NCBI GenBank assembly: GCA_938041335.1
Contig: CALIAF010000031.1
Span: 1-64,000 of the forward strand
Origin: an uncultured Ulvibacter sp.
GTDB lineage: Bacteria > Bacteroidota > Bacteroidia > Flavobacteriales > Flavobacteriaceae
DNA: 64,000 bases
Direction of reading: 5' to 3'
In this document: positions 38,125 to 48,194 of the stretch, piece by piece
Numbering within the stretch: position 1 is the stretch's first letter
Layout of the letters: the number at the start of each line of letters is the position of its first letter
Position numbers and translations under genes: made by a program
Notes under the pieces: generated by a model
Database searches by the model: none
What the model was told of the DNA's origin: nothing
The model's input: only the letters and a program-made list of their open reading frames with translations

Positions 38125-39399
38125 ATGAAAAGAGACGAACTAATTTTTGAATTAATAGAAGCAGAAAAAGACAGACAAATTAACGGTCTAGAATTAATTG
38201 CTTCTGAAAACTTTGTGAGCCAGCAAGTAATGGACGCTGCAGGTTCTGTTTTAACAAATAAATACGCAGAAGGCTACCCAGGAAAAAGGTATTATGGGGG
38301 TTGTGAAGTGGTCGATGAAGTGGAACAGATTGCCATAGATCGCGCAAAAGAATTATTTGGAGCAGTCTATGCAAACGTACAGCCGCACTCAGGATCACAA
38401 GCAAATACTGCAGTTTTTGCAGCCTGCTTAAAGCCTGGAGAAAAGTTTTTAGGTTTTGATCTTTCTCATGGCGGGCATCTTACTCATGGTAGTACGGTAA
38501 ACTTTTCAGGTAGATTGTATGAACCTGTGTTTTATGGTGTAGAAGAGGAGACGGGTATGTTAGATTATGATAAAATAGAAGCGATAGCTATTAAGGAACA
38601 ACCAAAAATGATTATTGCGGGAGCTTCTGCCTATTCGCGAGAGATAGATTATAAGCGTTTTCGAGAAATAGCCGATAAAGTAGGAGCCATTCTTTTTGCA
38701 GATATTGCGCATCCTGCGGGATTAATTGCAAAAGGCATTCTTAGTGATCCAATGCCGCATTGTCATGTGGTAACCACTACAACACATAAAACCCTTCGTG
38801 GACCTCGCGGTGGCTTGATTATGATGGGTCAAGATTTTGAAAACCCATTTGGTATTACTTTAAGAAATGGAAAAACTCGTATGATGTCTTCATTATTGGA
38901 CAGTGCCATATTTCCTGGAAATCAAGGGGGACCATTAGAGCATATTATCGCTGCAAAGGCCATAGCATTTGGTGAAGCCTTAACAGATGAATTTTTACAT
39001 TATATGGTGCAAGTAAAAAAGAATGCGGCAGTGATGGCAGAAGCTTTTGTGGCAAAGGACTATAAAATAATTAGTGGTGGTACAGACAATCATATGATGT
39101 TAATTGACTTGCGAAACAAAAACATCAACGGGAAGCAAGCAGAAGAGGCCCTTGGTAAAGCAGATATCACTGTAAATAAAAATATGGTGCCTTTTGATGA
39201 CAAATCGCCATTTGTAACCAGTGGTATCCGTATTGGAACAGCAGCTGTAACTACGCGAGGGTTAAAAGAAGATGACATGAGCGTGATTGTAGATCTTATA
39301 GACGATGCATTAATAAATTTTGAGGATGAAGATAAGCTTGATGTGATAGCGATTAAAGTAAATGCAATGATGGAGGGGAAGCCTTTGTTTGTGGCTTAA
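38125..39399 (+). CDS. glyA: Serine hydroxymethyltransferase
   Basis: GlyA converts serine and tetrahydrofolate to glycine and methylene-tetrahydrofolate. The 424-residue PLP enzyme has the PLP lysine Lys222 in [15 protein letters not shown], the [10 protein letters not shown] block (Asp193), the YPGKRYYGG loop and the [10 protein letters not shown]-terminal region. Length is typical. It is followed by a strong terminator. Confidence 0.98.
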   Translation: MKRDELIFELIEAEKDRQINGLELIASENFVSQQVMDAAGSVLTNKYAEGYPGKRYYGGCEVVDEVEQIAIDRAKELFGAVYANVQPHSGSQANTAVFAACLKPGEKFLGFDLSHGGHLTHGSTVNFSGRLYEPVFYGVEEETGMLDYDKIEAIAIKEQPKMIIAGASAYSREIDYKRFREIADKVGAILFADIAHPAGLIAKGILSDPMPHCHVVTTTTHKTLRGPRGGLIMMGQDFENPFGITLRNGKTRMMSSLLDSAIFPGNQGGPLEHIIAAKAIAFGEALTDEFLHYMVQVKKNAAVMAEAFVAKDYKIISGGTDNHMMLIDLRNKNINGKQAEEALGKADITVNKNMVPFDDKSPFVTSGIRIGTAAVTTRGLKEDDMSVIVDLIDDALINFEDEDKLDVIAIKVNAMMEGKPLFVA

Positions 39400-39423
39400 A
39401 AATATCAATTAAGTATTTATTAT

Positions 39424-39455
39424 AAAGCTTCTGTTATCTGCAGAAGCTTTTTTAT
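39424..39455 (+). terminator. Intrinsic terminator after glyA
   Basis: AAAGCTTCTG (39424-39433), 7-base loop, CAGAAGCTTT (39441-39450) followed by more T; a perfect 10-bp stem. Confidence 0.92.
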
Positions 39456-39466
39456 TTTTATAATTC

Positions 39467-40174
39467 ATGACTCTAAAAGAAACTATAACTCGACTCCACA
39501 ACTTGGCAGACCCAGAAAAAGCAGCCTACAAGCAAGCGAAGTATAATATTGTGACAAACAATGCCCTGGGTATTTATATGAAAGACTTAAATGTTTTGGC
39601 GAGAGAAATAGGGAAGAATACAGATTTAGCACTGGCATTATTTGATACCGGTTTATATGATGCTCGTATTTTATGTAGCAAAATCATGCGACCAGCGGCT
39701 GTCACAGAGCAGATGATGGAAAAATGGACACCCACTTTTGAAAATTGGGAAATTTGCGATAGCTTCTCCATGGGCCTTTATTCTAAAAGTAATTTTGCAA
39801 AAATGAAGATCAATGAATGGTCAAGTAGAAAACCAGAATTTGAAAAAAGAGCTGCCTTTGCGACTATGGCAAGTTATTGCATGGCAGATAAAAAAGCAAA
39901 AAATGAAGTGTATGAAGCATTTTTTCCGCTGCTAATTCGTGAGGCAACAGATGACAGGATTTATGTGAAGAAAGCGGTCAACTGGGCACTGCGTAGTATT
40001 GGAAAACGAAACAAAGATTTAAACAAAAGCGCGATTCAGGTTGCTTATAAAATTTCAGAAATAGATGCTATAGCAGCCCATTGGATTGCTAAAGATGCGA
40101 TTAAAGAACTAACAGGTGAAAAATTAAATGTATTAGATTATCCACGGCACATTTATAGACCTAAAAGTATATAG
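39467..40174 (+). CDS. DNA alkylation repair protein (AlkD-like)
   Basis: A 235-residue all-helical HEAT-like repeat protein of the AlkC/AlkD-type DNA glycosylase superfamily, which removes alkylated bases. Visible family traits are the WTPTFENWEICDSFSM segment, the KRAAFATMASYCMADKK helix and the KKAVNWALRSIGKRN block, close to the WxLRxIGK pattern of the family. No signal peptide. A GNAT acetyltransferase starts 4 bases after its stop, so the two are co-transcribed. Confidence 0.9.
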   Translation: MTLKETITRLHNLADPEKAAYKQAKYNIVTNNALGIYMKDLNVLAREIGKNTDLALALFDTGLYDARILCSKIMRPAAVTEQMMEKWTPTFENWEICDSFSMGLYSKSNFAKMKINEWSSRKPEFEKRAAFATMASYCMADKKAKNEVYEAFFPLLIREATDDRIYVKKAVNWALRSIGKRNKDLNKSAIQVAYKISEIDAIAAHWIAKDAIKELTGEKLNVLDYPRHIYRPKSI

Positions 40175-40178
40175 AACA

Positions 40179-40688
40179 ATGAGATCGATAGAAACAGAAC
40201 GACTTGTAATGCGCGAAATTACTATTGAAGATGCGCCTTTCTACAATACATTATTTAACTCTAAAGGGTGGCTACAGTTTATAGGGGATCGTAATATTAA
40301 AAGCGATGCAGATGCTAAAAAATTAATTATAGAAAGGTATCGACCCAGTTTTGATACGATGGGGTATGGTACCTATACGGCATTCGCTAAAAACACTATG
40401 AGGCCAATAGGATGCTGCGGGTTTTATAAAAGACCTCATCTAGAATTACCAGATCTAGGATTCGCTTTTTTAGACACAGAAGTGGGTAAGGGGTATGGGT
40501 TTGAGGCTGCAAAGGCATTAATAGCGCAGGTTAAAGACAATCAACTTATCTCAGAATATGTAGCATTTACGACAAAAGAGAATGTGGCTTCCATTGCATT
40601 ATTAGAAAAATTAGGGATGCGAGCTTCTGGAACCCTAACTATGCCAAATGATCCCGAAGTTTTGTTGCTTTTTAAAAGCTCAAACTAG
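40179..40688 (+). CDS. GNAT family N-acetyltransferase (RimJ/RimL type)
   Basis: A 169-residue acetyl-CoA-dependent transferase. The N-terminus (IETERLVMREITIEDAPFYNTLF) is that of the RimJ/RimL branch, and the acetyl-CoA loop is GKGYGFEAAKALI. The C-terminal EKLGMRASGTL block is typical. The substrate cannot be predicted. It follows the AlkD-like gene by 4 bases. No terminator is visible before the cold-shock gene. Confidence 0.92.
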   Translation: MRSIETERLVMREITIEDAPFYNTLFNSKGWLQFIGDRNIKSDADAKKLIIERYRPSFDTMGYGTYTAFAKNTMRPIGCCGFYKRPHLELPDLGFAFLDTEVGKGYGFEAAKALIAQVKDNQLISEYVAFTTKENVASIALLEKLGMRASGTLTMPNDPEVLLLFKSSN

Positions 40689-40895
40689 TTTTAATTGGAG
40701 AGTCAAGCGCGCTGTAAACCTGCTATATCTCTTAGAATGAACAGTAAAATCTTAATGTTTACTAATTTTTCAAAATGATTTGTTTGTAGAGCAAAATTTA
40801 TAGTGTTCATTACCAATTGTTTATGAGGTTTTAAACTGTTTTAAATTTAAAATGAATAGAAAATGTTAAAAATGGCTTTAGTTAGTTAATAATTG

Positions 40896-40903
40896 TATCT
40901 TTG
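40896..40903 (+). promoter_or_regulatory. -7 box of the cold-shock gene
   Basis: TATCTTTG matches TAnnTTTG, 27 bases before the ATG at 40931. The preceding 200 bases are AT-rich and hold no TTG at the usual distance. The leader is short, unlike the long leaders of enterobacterial cspA. Confidence 0.65.
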
Positions 40904-40930
40904 CACCTTAATAATTTTAATTTTTTTACA

Positions 40931-41122
40931 ATGAATAAAGGAATAGTAAAGTTCTTCAACGACGCAAAAGGTTTCGGTTTTATTACTGAAGAAGGACAAG
41001 AAAAAGATCATTTTGTACACATCTCAGGATTAATCGACGAGGTTAGAGAAGGAGACGAAGTAGAATTTGAACTTAAAGAAGGTAACAAAGGTCTTAATGC
41101 AGTAAACGTAAGAGTACTGTAA
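40931..41122 (+). CDS. Cold-shock domain protein
   Basis: A 63-residue single OB-fold RNA-binding protein that probably melts RNA structure at low temperature or in general growth. RNP1 is KGFGFI (13-18) and RNP2 is HFVHI (27-31). The ATG at 40931 gives the canonical MNKGIVKFFN start; the frame is open to 40901, but that ATG lies inside the promoter. Single gene with its own promoter and terminator. Confidence 0.96.
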   Translation: MNKGIVKFFNDAKGFGFITEEGQEKDHFVHISGLIDEVREGDEVEFELKEGNKGLNAVNVRVL

Positions 41123-41143
41123 TATATACATTTTTATTTTTTA

Positions 41144-41174
41144 AAAGCCCGTCTCAAAGAGATGGGCTTTTTTT
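41144..41174 (+). terminator. Intrinsic terminator of the cold-shock gene
   Basis: AAAGCCCGTCTC (41144-41155), loop AAA, GAGATGGGCTTT (41159-41170) with one G-T wobble, followed by T. Confidence 0.92.
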
Positions 41175-41285
41175 GTGCCCATATTTAAATTTTTTAGATC
41201 GTTTAATAGTATCGTTTTTTTATATTAAATTTATAAATTATCTAGTTTATGCATCTGTCGATTTTTTAAAATTAATTCAATTTAT

Positions 41286-43028
41286 ATGAAGACTTATTTT
41301 TTCCGTTTTTCATTTATTATTAGCTCCCTTTTTTTTGTCGAAAGCGCTAGTGCTCAGTTACTTTTTCAGGAAGGTGCTAGTAATTTAGGTTGTGATGATT
41401 CGTCATATGGAATAGGGTTTTTAGGTGGCGGAATTTCATTTTATGATTTTGATAATGATGGGTGGGATGATATCACAATATCATCTCATGAAGGACGTGC
41501 AGTTAAATTTTTTAAGAATATTTCAGGAAGTTTTGTGCAGGTTGACTTTGGTCTTAATGATCCCTTATTTGAAACTAAAACGGTACAATGGGTAGATTAC
41601 GATAATGACGGTGATAATGACCTGTTTGTGACTAGTAATATTGATAGCAATAGACTGTACAGGAATAATGGGGCCATGCAATTTACAGACATTACGGTGT
41701 CGGCAGGTCTTATGACAAACGATCATAGGAGTTTTGGGGCTTCTTGGGGGGATTACGATAAGGACGGATTGTTAGATATCTTTGTCTCTTCTCGTCATTA
41801 TGATGACTTAACAATACCTAATATATTGTATAGAAATAATGGAGATGACACCTTCACAAATGTGAATAGTCAAGCCCAAATACCGGCAACTAATTATTTT
41901 AGTTTTTGTTCTGCGTTTATAGACTATAATGATGATGGCTGGTTAGATATTTATGTGGCAAATGACAGAGACCCTAGTAATTTAATGTATAAAAATAATG
42001 GTAATGGTACTTTTAGTGAAGTGGGGGAAGAGACAGGAACAGATGTCGTAATAAATGCAATGAGCACCACTATAGGAGATTACAACAGAGATGGTCATAT
42101 GGACATTTACGTTACTAATACGCAACAAGGAAACGTTTTTTTGAGAAATAATGGAGACAACACTTTTACAGATATTGCAGAAGAAAGTGGAACCATCTTT
42201 GAATCTGTAAGTTGGGGAAGTGTTTTTATTGATGCAGATAATGATAGTGATTTAGACTTATATGTAAGTGGAGTATTAGATGGATCTACGCCTTATTTAT
42301 CTGCTGCTTTTTATGAAAATAATGGTATTGGTGATTTTACAATTCCTACAGATGCAGGTTTTGACGTGGATACTGCAGAGAGCTACGGAAATGCTATGGG
42401 CGATATTAATAATGACGGCTATCCAGATATGGTAGTGCTTAATTACTCTCCTGACAATATTTTTATATGGGAAAATCAAAGTGACCAAAGTAATAATTGG
42501 GTAAAAGTAAAGCTCGAAGGAACAATTTCTAACCGCCAAGGTATTGGTGCACAAATTGAAATATCATCTGAAGGGGAAAAACAATATTCTTTTACAAATC
42601 TTGGAGAAGGGTATAACAGTCAAAATTCGTCTTATGAATTTTTTGGGATTGGAACAGCCACTTCTATTGATTACATAAAAGTAGAATGGCCCAGCGGCTT
42701 AACCGAAATAGTTGAAAACCCATCAATAAATGCTCCTATAACTATCGTAGAAGGCGAAAACATACTGGAGGTAACACCGGTAAATACAAATACAGAGCTT
42801 ACCGTTTATCCATTACCTGCTAAAGAGACTATCTGTATGTCGGTTGATGGTCCTGATGTGATTAATGCGTACCGCATACTGGATATTTCTGGAAACTTAA
42901 TTTTAAAAGAAGATAGCCCAGAAAGCATATGTGATATCTATATTGGAAATATTTCTTCGGGTTTATATCTACTTGAAATTACATTAAATTCTGACCAAAA
43001 GATTTTCAAAAAGATACTCTTAGAATAA
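41286..43028 (+). CDS. Secreted FG-GAP/ASPIC-UnbV (CRTAC1-like) protein with T9SS sorting domain
   Basis: A 580-residue exported protein. After the signal peptide (ending SASAQ) there are about seven FG-GAP/VCBS blades with Ca-binding-loop sequences such as DFDNDGWDD, DYDNDGDND, DYNDDGWLD and DINNDGYPD, forming a beta-propeller. An ASPIC/UnbV domain follows (about 400-495, NRQGIGAQIEI and VEWPSGLTE), then a type A T9SS sorting domain (VYPLPAKET to the IFKKILLE end). It is probably a surface carbohydrate- or protein-binding protein. A larger relative follows. Confidence 0.92.
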   Translation: MKTYFFRFSFIISSLFFVESASAQLLFQEGASNLGCDDSSYGIGFLGGGISFYDFDNDGWDDITISSHEGRAVKFFKNISGSFVQVDFGLNDPLFETKTVQWVDYDNDGDNDLFVTSNIDSNRLYRNNGAMQFTDITVSAGLMTNDHRSFGASWGDYDKDGLLDIFVSSRHYDDLTIPNILYRNNGDDTFTNVNSQAQIPATNYFSFCSAFIDYNDDGWLDIYVANDRDPSNLMYKNNGNGTFSEVGEETGTDVVINAMSTTIGDYNRDGHMDIYVTNTQQGNVFLRNNGDNTFTDIAEESGTIFESVSWGSVFIDADNDSDLDLYVSGVLDGSTPYLSAAFYENNGIGDFTIPTDAGFDVDTAESYGNAMGDINNDGYPDMVVLNYSPDNIFIWENQSDQSNNWVKVKLEGTISNRQGIGAQIEISSEGEKQYSFTNLGEGYNSQNSSYEFFGIGTATSIDYIKVEWPSGLTEIVENPSINAPITIVEGENILEVTPVNTNTELTVYPLPAKETICMSVDGPDVINAYRILDISGNLILKEDSPESICDIYIGNISSGLYLLEITLNSDQKIFKKILLE

Positions 43029-43112
43029 GATATTACCTTAAAAAAAATGCATCCAATCATCGCATAGAAAATTTCAATATACTTGGCTCAAAAACTTATT
43101 TATTTTTATTCA

Positions 43113-46100
43113 ATGAAAATTACATCCTTATTTTTCGTATCAATTTTGCTTCTAAGCGTTTCTTGTAAAGAAGAAACAAATGTTAATATAGCAAAGATAG
43201 ACCGTACCACAGTGTCAGCTATGGATTCAAAAAACAATGAAGAGACTTTCTTACATTTAATACCGCCAAGCACCACAGGAATTTCATTTAAAAACACCGT
43301 TAAGACAGATGAATACAGAAATTTTAAGTCCTACAAACAAATATATAATGGTGGGGGTGTTGCTGTAGGTGATTTAAATGGAGACGGATTATCTGACCTT
43401 TACTTTGCTGGAAACTCTGCAGATGATAAGCTTTATATAAATAAAGGAGACCTTAAATTTGAAGACTACACAGAAAAAAGTGGAATTAAAAAATATACCG
43501 GCGGTTGGTCTTATGGAGTTGTGATGGTAGATATTAATGCAGATGGTCTACTTGATATATATGTAAGTAAAGCGGGTCCCTATAAAGTTGAAGCCTACCG
43601 AAAAAATAAACTTTTTGTAAATCAAGGTGACGGAACCTTTTTAGAGGAATCTGCAGCATATGGTCTTGATATTGATAAATTTTCAGTTCATTCCTCTTTT
43701 TTTGATTACGATCTTGATGGGGATCTTGACATGTATTTAATAAATCATCCGGCCCCGGGAGAAGTTAGTACAGGAGAAAAGAATCTAATGGAGCACGTAT
43801 TAAAGATTCGAAAAGGAATCCTCCGTACAGATAATTTTTATGAGAACATTGATGGAAAATTTGTAGACAAATCTGAAGAGGTGGGCATACTCAATTATGG
43901 CTTTAAAAATGGATTGGCTGTTAGCGACCTAAATAAGGATGGGTATCCAGATATCTATGTGTGTACAGATTATGGCGAACCAGATCTTTATTATATTAAT
44001 AATGGTGACAAAACATTTACAAATGCCATTAATGAAAAAATGAAACATATTACCTATAATAGTATGGGTGTAGAATTTGCAGATGTTAATAATGACGCAG
44101 AGCCAGATGTATATGTGATGGATATGACTCCAGATGATCACGTTAGGTCAAAACAACTTATGGCAAGTATGAATGCCGAAAAGTTTAACGCATTTGTAGG
44201 TGTAGGCTTTCATCATCAATATATGGTCAATAGTCTTCAAATAAATAATAGTGATGGTTCTTTTAGCGAACAGGCACAGCAATCCGGTATCGCCAAAACA
44301 GACTGGAGCTGGGCGCCGTTATTCTTTGATATAGACTTAGATGGTAATAAAGACTTATATGTGACAAACGGAATAGTGAAAAACACAAATGATAATGATA
44401 TCGGCCTGCGGGTACAAGAAAAACAAGGAGAATTAAAAAGAAAACTAAATCTTTTTGAGTTTTTAGATTTGGTGCCCTCAGAGGTAACAGACAATAGAAC
44501 GTATAAAAATGAGGGCGGAGGCCATTTTACAGAGACCACTACGCAATGGATAGATAACCCTTCTTTTAATTCTAATGGAGCGGTATATTCAGATTTAGAT
44601 AATGATGGCGACTTAGATCTTGTGGTAAGTAACTTAGATGCCATCGCATCTGTTTATGAAAATAGAAGCCCAACTAATAAAACGGGTAATTCAATTACTA
44701 TTGAGTTAACCGGTGTAGATCAAAATACGATGGCCCAAGGAGCAAAAATTGAAATCCCTTTAGGAGATGAGATTTTATATCACGAACATTATACATCTCG
44801 GGGCTATTTGTCTTCTGTAGATCCTAAAATTATAATGGGTGTAGGAACAGCCGCTGTTCTGCCTGAAATTAATATTACATGGCCAGATGGATCATTTACC
44901 CAATTAAAAGATATCCCGGTTAACAGTAGTATAAAAGTTACACAAGGAAATAGCAGCGAGCGCTTATCTCCACAAAAAAAACAAACCTTATTGCAAAAGC
45001 TAGATCCTAAAGAAGCGGGATTAGCCTACACGCACAAAGAAGATAAAATTGATGATTTTAAAGAACAAATTTTATTACCATATTCTATTTCTCAAAATGG
45101 ACCTTTTATGGCATCTGCAGATGTAAACGGAGATGGTTTAGACGATATGTTTGTGGGCGGGGCGTCAAAAAAACCAGGGAAATTGTACCTTCAAGCAAAA
45201 GATGGCTCGTTTACAGAAAGTGAGCAAGAAGCATTCGTGAAAGATAAAAAACTGGAAGACTTAGGAGTCGTTTTTCTAGACTATAATGGTGATGGATATC
45301 AAGACTTGTATGTCGCTAGTGGAGGTGCAGCATTTCAAGAAAATAGTAGTCTATATCAAGATCGAGTATATAAAAATGATGGTAACGGTAATTTTACTAG
45401 AGATCAAAAAGCATTACCTGCATCAAATGTAAGTACACAAGTTGTTGTTTCTAATGATATTGATGGAGATGGAGATGAAGATTTATTTGTGGGAGGGCGT
45501 GTGATACCTAATAAATATCCGTTTGCTCCTAAATCATCGTTATTAATTAATGAAGACGGTGTCTTTAAGGATAAGACAACACAAATAAGTAAAGATTTAG
45601 AAAATGTAGGCTTGGTTACAGGGGCTGTATTTTCAGATTATGATAGTGATGGTGATAAAGATCTTCTAGTAGTAGGCGAGTGGACTCCAATCACGGTCTT
45701 TGAAAATACAAACGGTAATTTTGCTAAAAAAGACTTGTCTTCTCTAGCAGAAACAGATGCTATATGGTGGAGCATATATGCAACAGATCTAGACAATGAT
45801 GGTGATGATGATTACTTGGTGGGTAATCTAGGTCTTAATTCAAAATTTACCGCAAAAGAAGGGAAACCTTTCCATGTCTATTGTGATGATTTTGATAAAA
45901 ACGGAACCTACGATGTCGTGTTTTCAAAAGATTATAAAGGCGAGCTAGTTCCTATGAGAGGGCGTGAATGCTCTTCGCAACAAATGCCCTTTATCCTTGA
46001 TAAGTTTGAGAGCTATGAGTCTTTTGCTACCGCAAATCTAGAAGAAATGTTGGGCGAAGATAAATTGAATAGCGCTTTGCATTATAAAGCCTATGACTTT

Positions 46101-46466
46101 AAGAGTATCGCCTTGATAAATGATGGCGGCGGAAATTTTAGAAAAATTGCATTACCTGCTGCTGCTCAAGTTTCTCCTATAATGAAATTTATTGAAGCAA
46201 ATATTGATGGCAAAGCAGGCAATGAGATTATAGCAATAGGTAATCTTTATCCAACAGAAGTAGAGACAACTCGTTATGATGCTTCACAAGGTATAGTGAT
46301 GCAGTTTAAGGGTGATTCATTCTCTGTAATTAAAGCTGCAGATTCTGGATTAAGAGGACATGGAGACGCAAAAGATGCACTGGTTGTTACCACTGCAGAA
46401 AAAGACACATTGTTATTAGTGACTAATAATGACAGTGATACAGAAGTCTATAGATTTAAAAAATAA
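43113..46466 (+). CDS. Large FG-GAP/ASPIC-UnbV lipoprotein
   Basis: A 1117-residue lipoprotein (signal ending LSVSC). Two FG-GAP propellers flank a central ASPIC/UnbV domain: blades with DLNGDGLSD, DYDLDGDLD, DIDLDGNKD and DLDNDGDLD come first, the ASPIC/UnbV block (TMAQGAKIEI, ITWPDG) lies near residues 520-610, and blades with DVNGDGLDD, DYNGDGYQD, DIDGDGDED, DYDSDGDKD and DLDNDGDDD follow. The ATG at 43113 begins the lipoprotein signal; an in-frame start at 43083 would spoil it. Such proteins often sit next to SusC/SusD genes, but none are here. It lies 84 bases after its smaller relative and may share its transcript. Confidence 0.92.
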   Translation: MKITSLFFVSILLLSVSCKEETNVNIAKIDRTTVSAMDSKNNEETFLHLIPPSTTGISFKNTVKTDEYRNFKSYKQIYNGGGVAVGDLNGDGLSDLYFAGNSADDKLYINKGDLKFEDYTEKSGIKKYTGGWSYGVVMVDINADGLLDIYVSKAGPYKVEAYRKNKLFVNQGDGTFLEESAAYGLDIDKFSVHSSFFDYDLDGDLDMYLINHPAPGEVSTGEKNLMEHVLKIRKGILRTDNFYENIDGKFVDKSEEVGILNYGFKNGLAVSDLNKDGYPDIYVCTDYGEPDLYYINNGDKTFTNAINEKMKHITYNSMGVEFADVNNDAEPDVYVMDMTPDDHVRSKQLMASMNAEKFNAFVGVGFHHQYMVNSLQINNSDGSFSEQAQQSGIAKTDWSWAPLFFDIDLDGNKDLYVTNGIVKNTNDNDIGLRVQEKQGELKRKLNLFEFLDLVPSEVTDNRTYKNEGGGHFTETTTQWIDNPSFNSNGAVYSDLDNDGDLDLVVSNLDAIASVYENRSPTNKTGNSITIELTGVDQNTMAQGAKIEIPLGDEILYHEHYTSRGYLSSVDPKIIMGVGTAAVLPEINITWPDGSFTQLKDIPVNSSIKVTQGNSSERLSPQKKQTLLQKLDPKEAGLAYTHKEDKIDDFKEQILLPYSISQNGPFMASADVNGDGLDDMFVGGASKKPGKLYLQAKDGSFTESEQEAFVKDKKLEDLGVVFLDYNGDGYQDLYVASGGAAFQENSSLYQDRVYKNDGNGNFTRDQKALPASNVSTQVVVSNDIDGDGDEDLFVGGRVIPNKYPFAPKSSLLINEDGVFKDKTTQISKDLENVGLVTGAVFSDYDSDGDKDLLVVGEWTPITVFENTNGNFAKKDLSSLAETDAIWWSIYATDLDNDGDDDYLVGNLGLNSKFTAKEGKPFHVYCDDFDKNGTYDVVFSKDYKGELVPMRGRECSSQQMPFILDKFESYESFATANLEEMLGEDKLNSALHYKAYDFKSIALINDGGGNFRKIALPAAAQVSPIMKFIEANIDGKAGNEIIAIGNLYPTEVETTRYDASQGIVMQFKGDSFSVIKAADSGLRGHGDAKDALVVTTAEKDTLLLVTNNDSDTEVYRFKK

Positions 46467-46471
46467 GGACT

Positions 46472-48022
46472 TTATTCCTTCGGAAATGCGATACTCTCAT
46501 AAGCTCCCGCATCGGGTGCATTTGTATCTCTATTCGTTCCATTTGCATCAACAGGAACCAGAATGGCAGTTGCCATATTCCCAATGCCTTCTGCACCCGA
46601 AACTTCCATTTCAATATTTAAATTACTCAAGACCGTATTCTGAAATAAAGGGTCTATGTTAAAAACGCAATTGTTGTATAGGGTCGTATTGGTTAAATCG
46701 TAATTAGGTAACTCATCAAAGTCTCCTTGAGGATCTTCAAAACGAATCAATGAATTTGAAAAATTAAAGTTGAACACTTCGCCGTCAATATCAGATAAAC
46801 CTATCTCACGACGCTCATTTCCGTAGATAATACAGTTATTAAAATTAGCATTTAATGGTGCCGTTAATGCTTCTGTTTCACTTATCTGTAAAAAGTTTTC
46901 GATGCTGAGTGTTGGAGCGCTTCTAAAGCCATTAGACCAGTAATTGGCAAAGGTACTATGATTAAAGGTGTAGGTTCCGCCTAAACCTAGACGCAACGAT
47001 GATTGACCACAATTGTTAATCAAAACATTCTCGCCATATATGTTACCTGTTAATGAGCGTAACCCATTACTTGAATGGTTGTACAGTTCCACATTTTTTA
47101 ATGTGAGCGTCTCATCGCCATCATTGCTGTCCATAATTAATCCGAAAGTTCCATTTTTAATGGTGCAATAGCTAAACTCGTGGTTGGTACTTCCTTGGGT
47201 CATCCAGATCCCAAACCATTGTCCAGGTATGTTTTCAAAAGAAGGTTCTAAACGATCTCCTTGAAATATAATTTGATTCTCTTCTAGTTCTGGGTCTATA
47301 CTTGCGGTACCATTTGCTTTTATTGATCCTGTATCTGCCACAAGTATCCCGCTGTTTGCGTGAAAATGAACTCTGGCTCCAGGCTCCACATTTAAAGTCT
47401 TCCCTGGTGCAATTGCTGCAAAGCCATAAATGACATAGGGCAGCTCATTAGTAAAAGTGAGCTCTGTATCCTCTAAAAAATAACCATCTATTAAGAGGTC
47501 TTCTCCCTCTTCATCTACGCCTATAGTGAGGGTTTCTGAGGTGCCATCTGCAAAACGTTCTGGAAATAAGAAAACAGCATCTTGTATTAAAGAAACCAAT
47601 TCTACTTCTTGTTCATTTGCGCCACTATCAAAAACGATTTGATCAGTATATAAAAAATTTGGGTCATTGCCCGGTAATTCTTGAATGTCTGCTGTAGTTT
47701 CAATAAAAATAAAGATACTGTCCTTTGCAAGCACTCTAATGTCTTCAAACTGTTTGCCTGGCAATCCATCTACATTTAATCGATACAGACTATTTTCGCC
47801 TTGCGCTAAACCTACCGTTGGGATATTGATATCTTCATTACTACGGTTATATACTTTTAGGTTATAGGTGCTAGAACCAATATTAGAAAATATGGTGTCT
47901 AGATATACGGTGTCTCTTGAAAACTCAAGATTACCAGTATTTGCGACAGCCTCAAAGTCGTTGCGGCAAGAACTCCATAAGATTAGACTACAGAATATAA
48001 CGAAAACATAAGCATATTTCAT
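46472..48022 (-). CDS. Lipoprotein with predicted right-handed beta-helix
   Basis: A 516-residue lipoprotein (signal ending WSSC, near Cys19). Residues about 30-200 contain beta-rich, Ig-like sequence (NLKVYNRSNEDINIPTVGL). From about 215 on, short repeats such as FSYCTIKNGTFGLIM, TLKNVELYNHSSNGL and FNNCIIYGNERREIGL suggest a parallel beta-helix like that of pectate lyases, with a PDAGAYE end often seen in such proteins. No catalytic motif is recognised. It converges with the large FG-GAP gene with 5 bases between the stops. Confidence 0.82.
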   Translation of the reverse strand: MKYAYVFVIFCSLILWSSCRNDFEAVANTGNLEFSRDTVYLDTIFSNIGSSTYNLKVYNRSNEDINIPTVGLAQGENSLYRLNVDGLPGKQFEDIRVLAKDSIFIFIETTADIQELPGNDPNFLYTDQIVFDSGANEQEVELVSLIQDAVFLFPERFADGTSETLTIGVDEEGEDLLIDGYFLEDTELTFTNELPYVIYGFAAIAPGKTLNVEPGARVHFHANSGILVADTGSIKANGTASIDPELEENQIIFQGDRLEPSFENIPGQWFGIWMTQGSTNHEFSYCTIKNGTFGLIMDSNDGDETLTLKNVELYNHSSNGLRSLTGNIYGENVLINNCGQSSLRLGLGGTYTFNHSTFANYWSNGFRSAPTLSIENFLQISETEALTAPLNANFNNCIIYGNERREIGLSDIDGEVFNFNFSNSLIRFEDPQGDFDELPNYDLTNTTLYNNCVFNIDPLFQNTVLSNLNIEMEVSGAEGIGNMATAILVPVDANGTNRDTNAPDAGAYESIAFPKE

Positions 48023-48038
48023 GACAGAAAATTTGATA

Positions 48039-48046
48039 CAAATATA
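48039..48046 (-). promoter_or_regulatory. -7 box of the beta-helix lipoprotein gene
   Basis: TATATTTG on the minus strand, 16 bases before the ATG at 48022. No TTG at the expected -33 position. Confidence 0.6.
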
Positions 48047-48126
48047 ACTGAATGCGTTTCATTTTATTGCTGAAAGAATAAAGTGATTTAAACTTTTTAC
48101 TTGAAAATAAATTTCAAAACACTTCA

Positions 48127-48169
48127 ATAAAAGAATCCCAATGCTGCTATGAAATGTACATTGGGATTC
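48127..48169 (-). terminator. Intrinsic terminator of the Cys-domain/carboxypeptidase-regulatory gene
   Basis: A perfect 11-bp inverted repeat, GAATCCCAATG (48133-48143) and CATTGGGATTC (48159-48169), with a 15-base loop. On the minus strand it is followed by TTTTATT, so it ends transcription of the gene at 48195. Confidence 0.8.
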
Positions 48170-48194
48170 GCAATCTAAAACATGAAGATTATTC

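Noticed and set aside
46429-46662. Plus-strand ORF overlapping the 3' ends of the FG-GAP and beta-helix genes
   Set aside because: It is the antisense of the beta-helix gene; composition (many His, Leu, Pro) is typical of a shadow frame.
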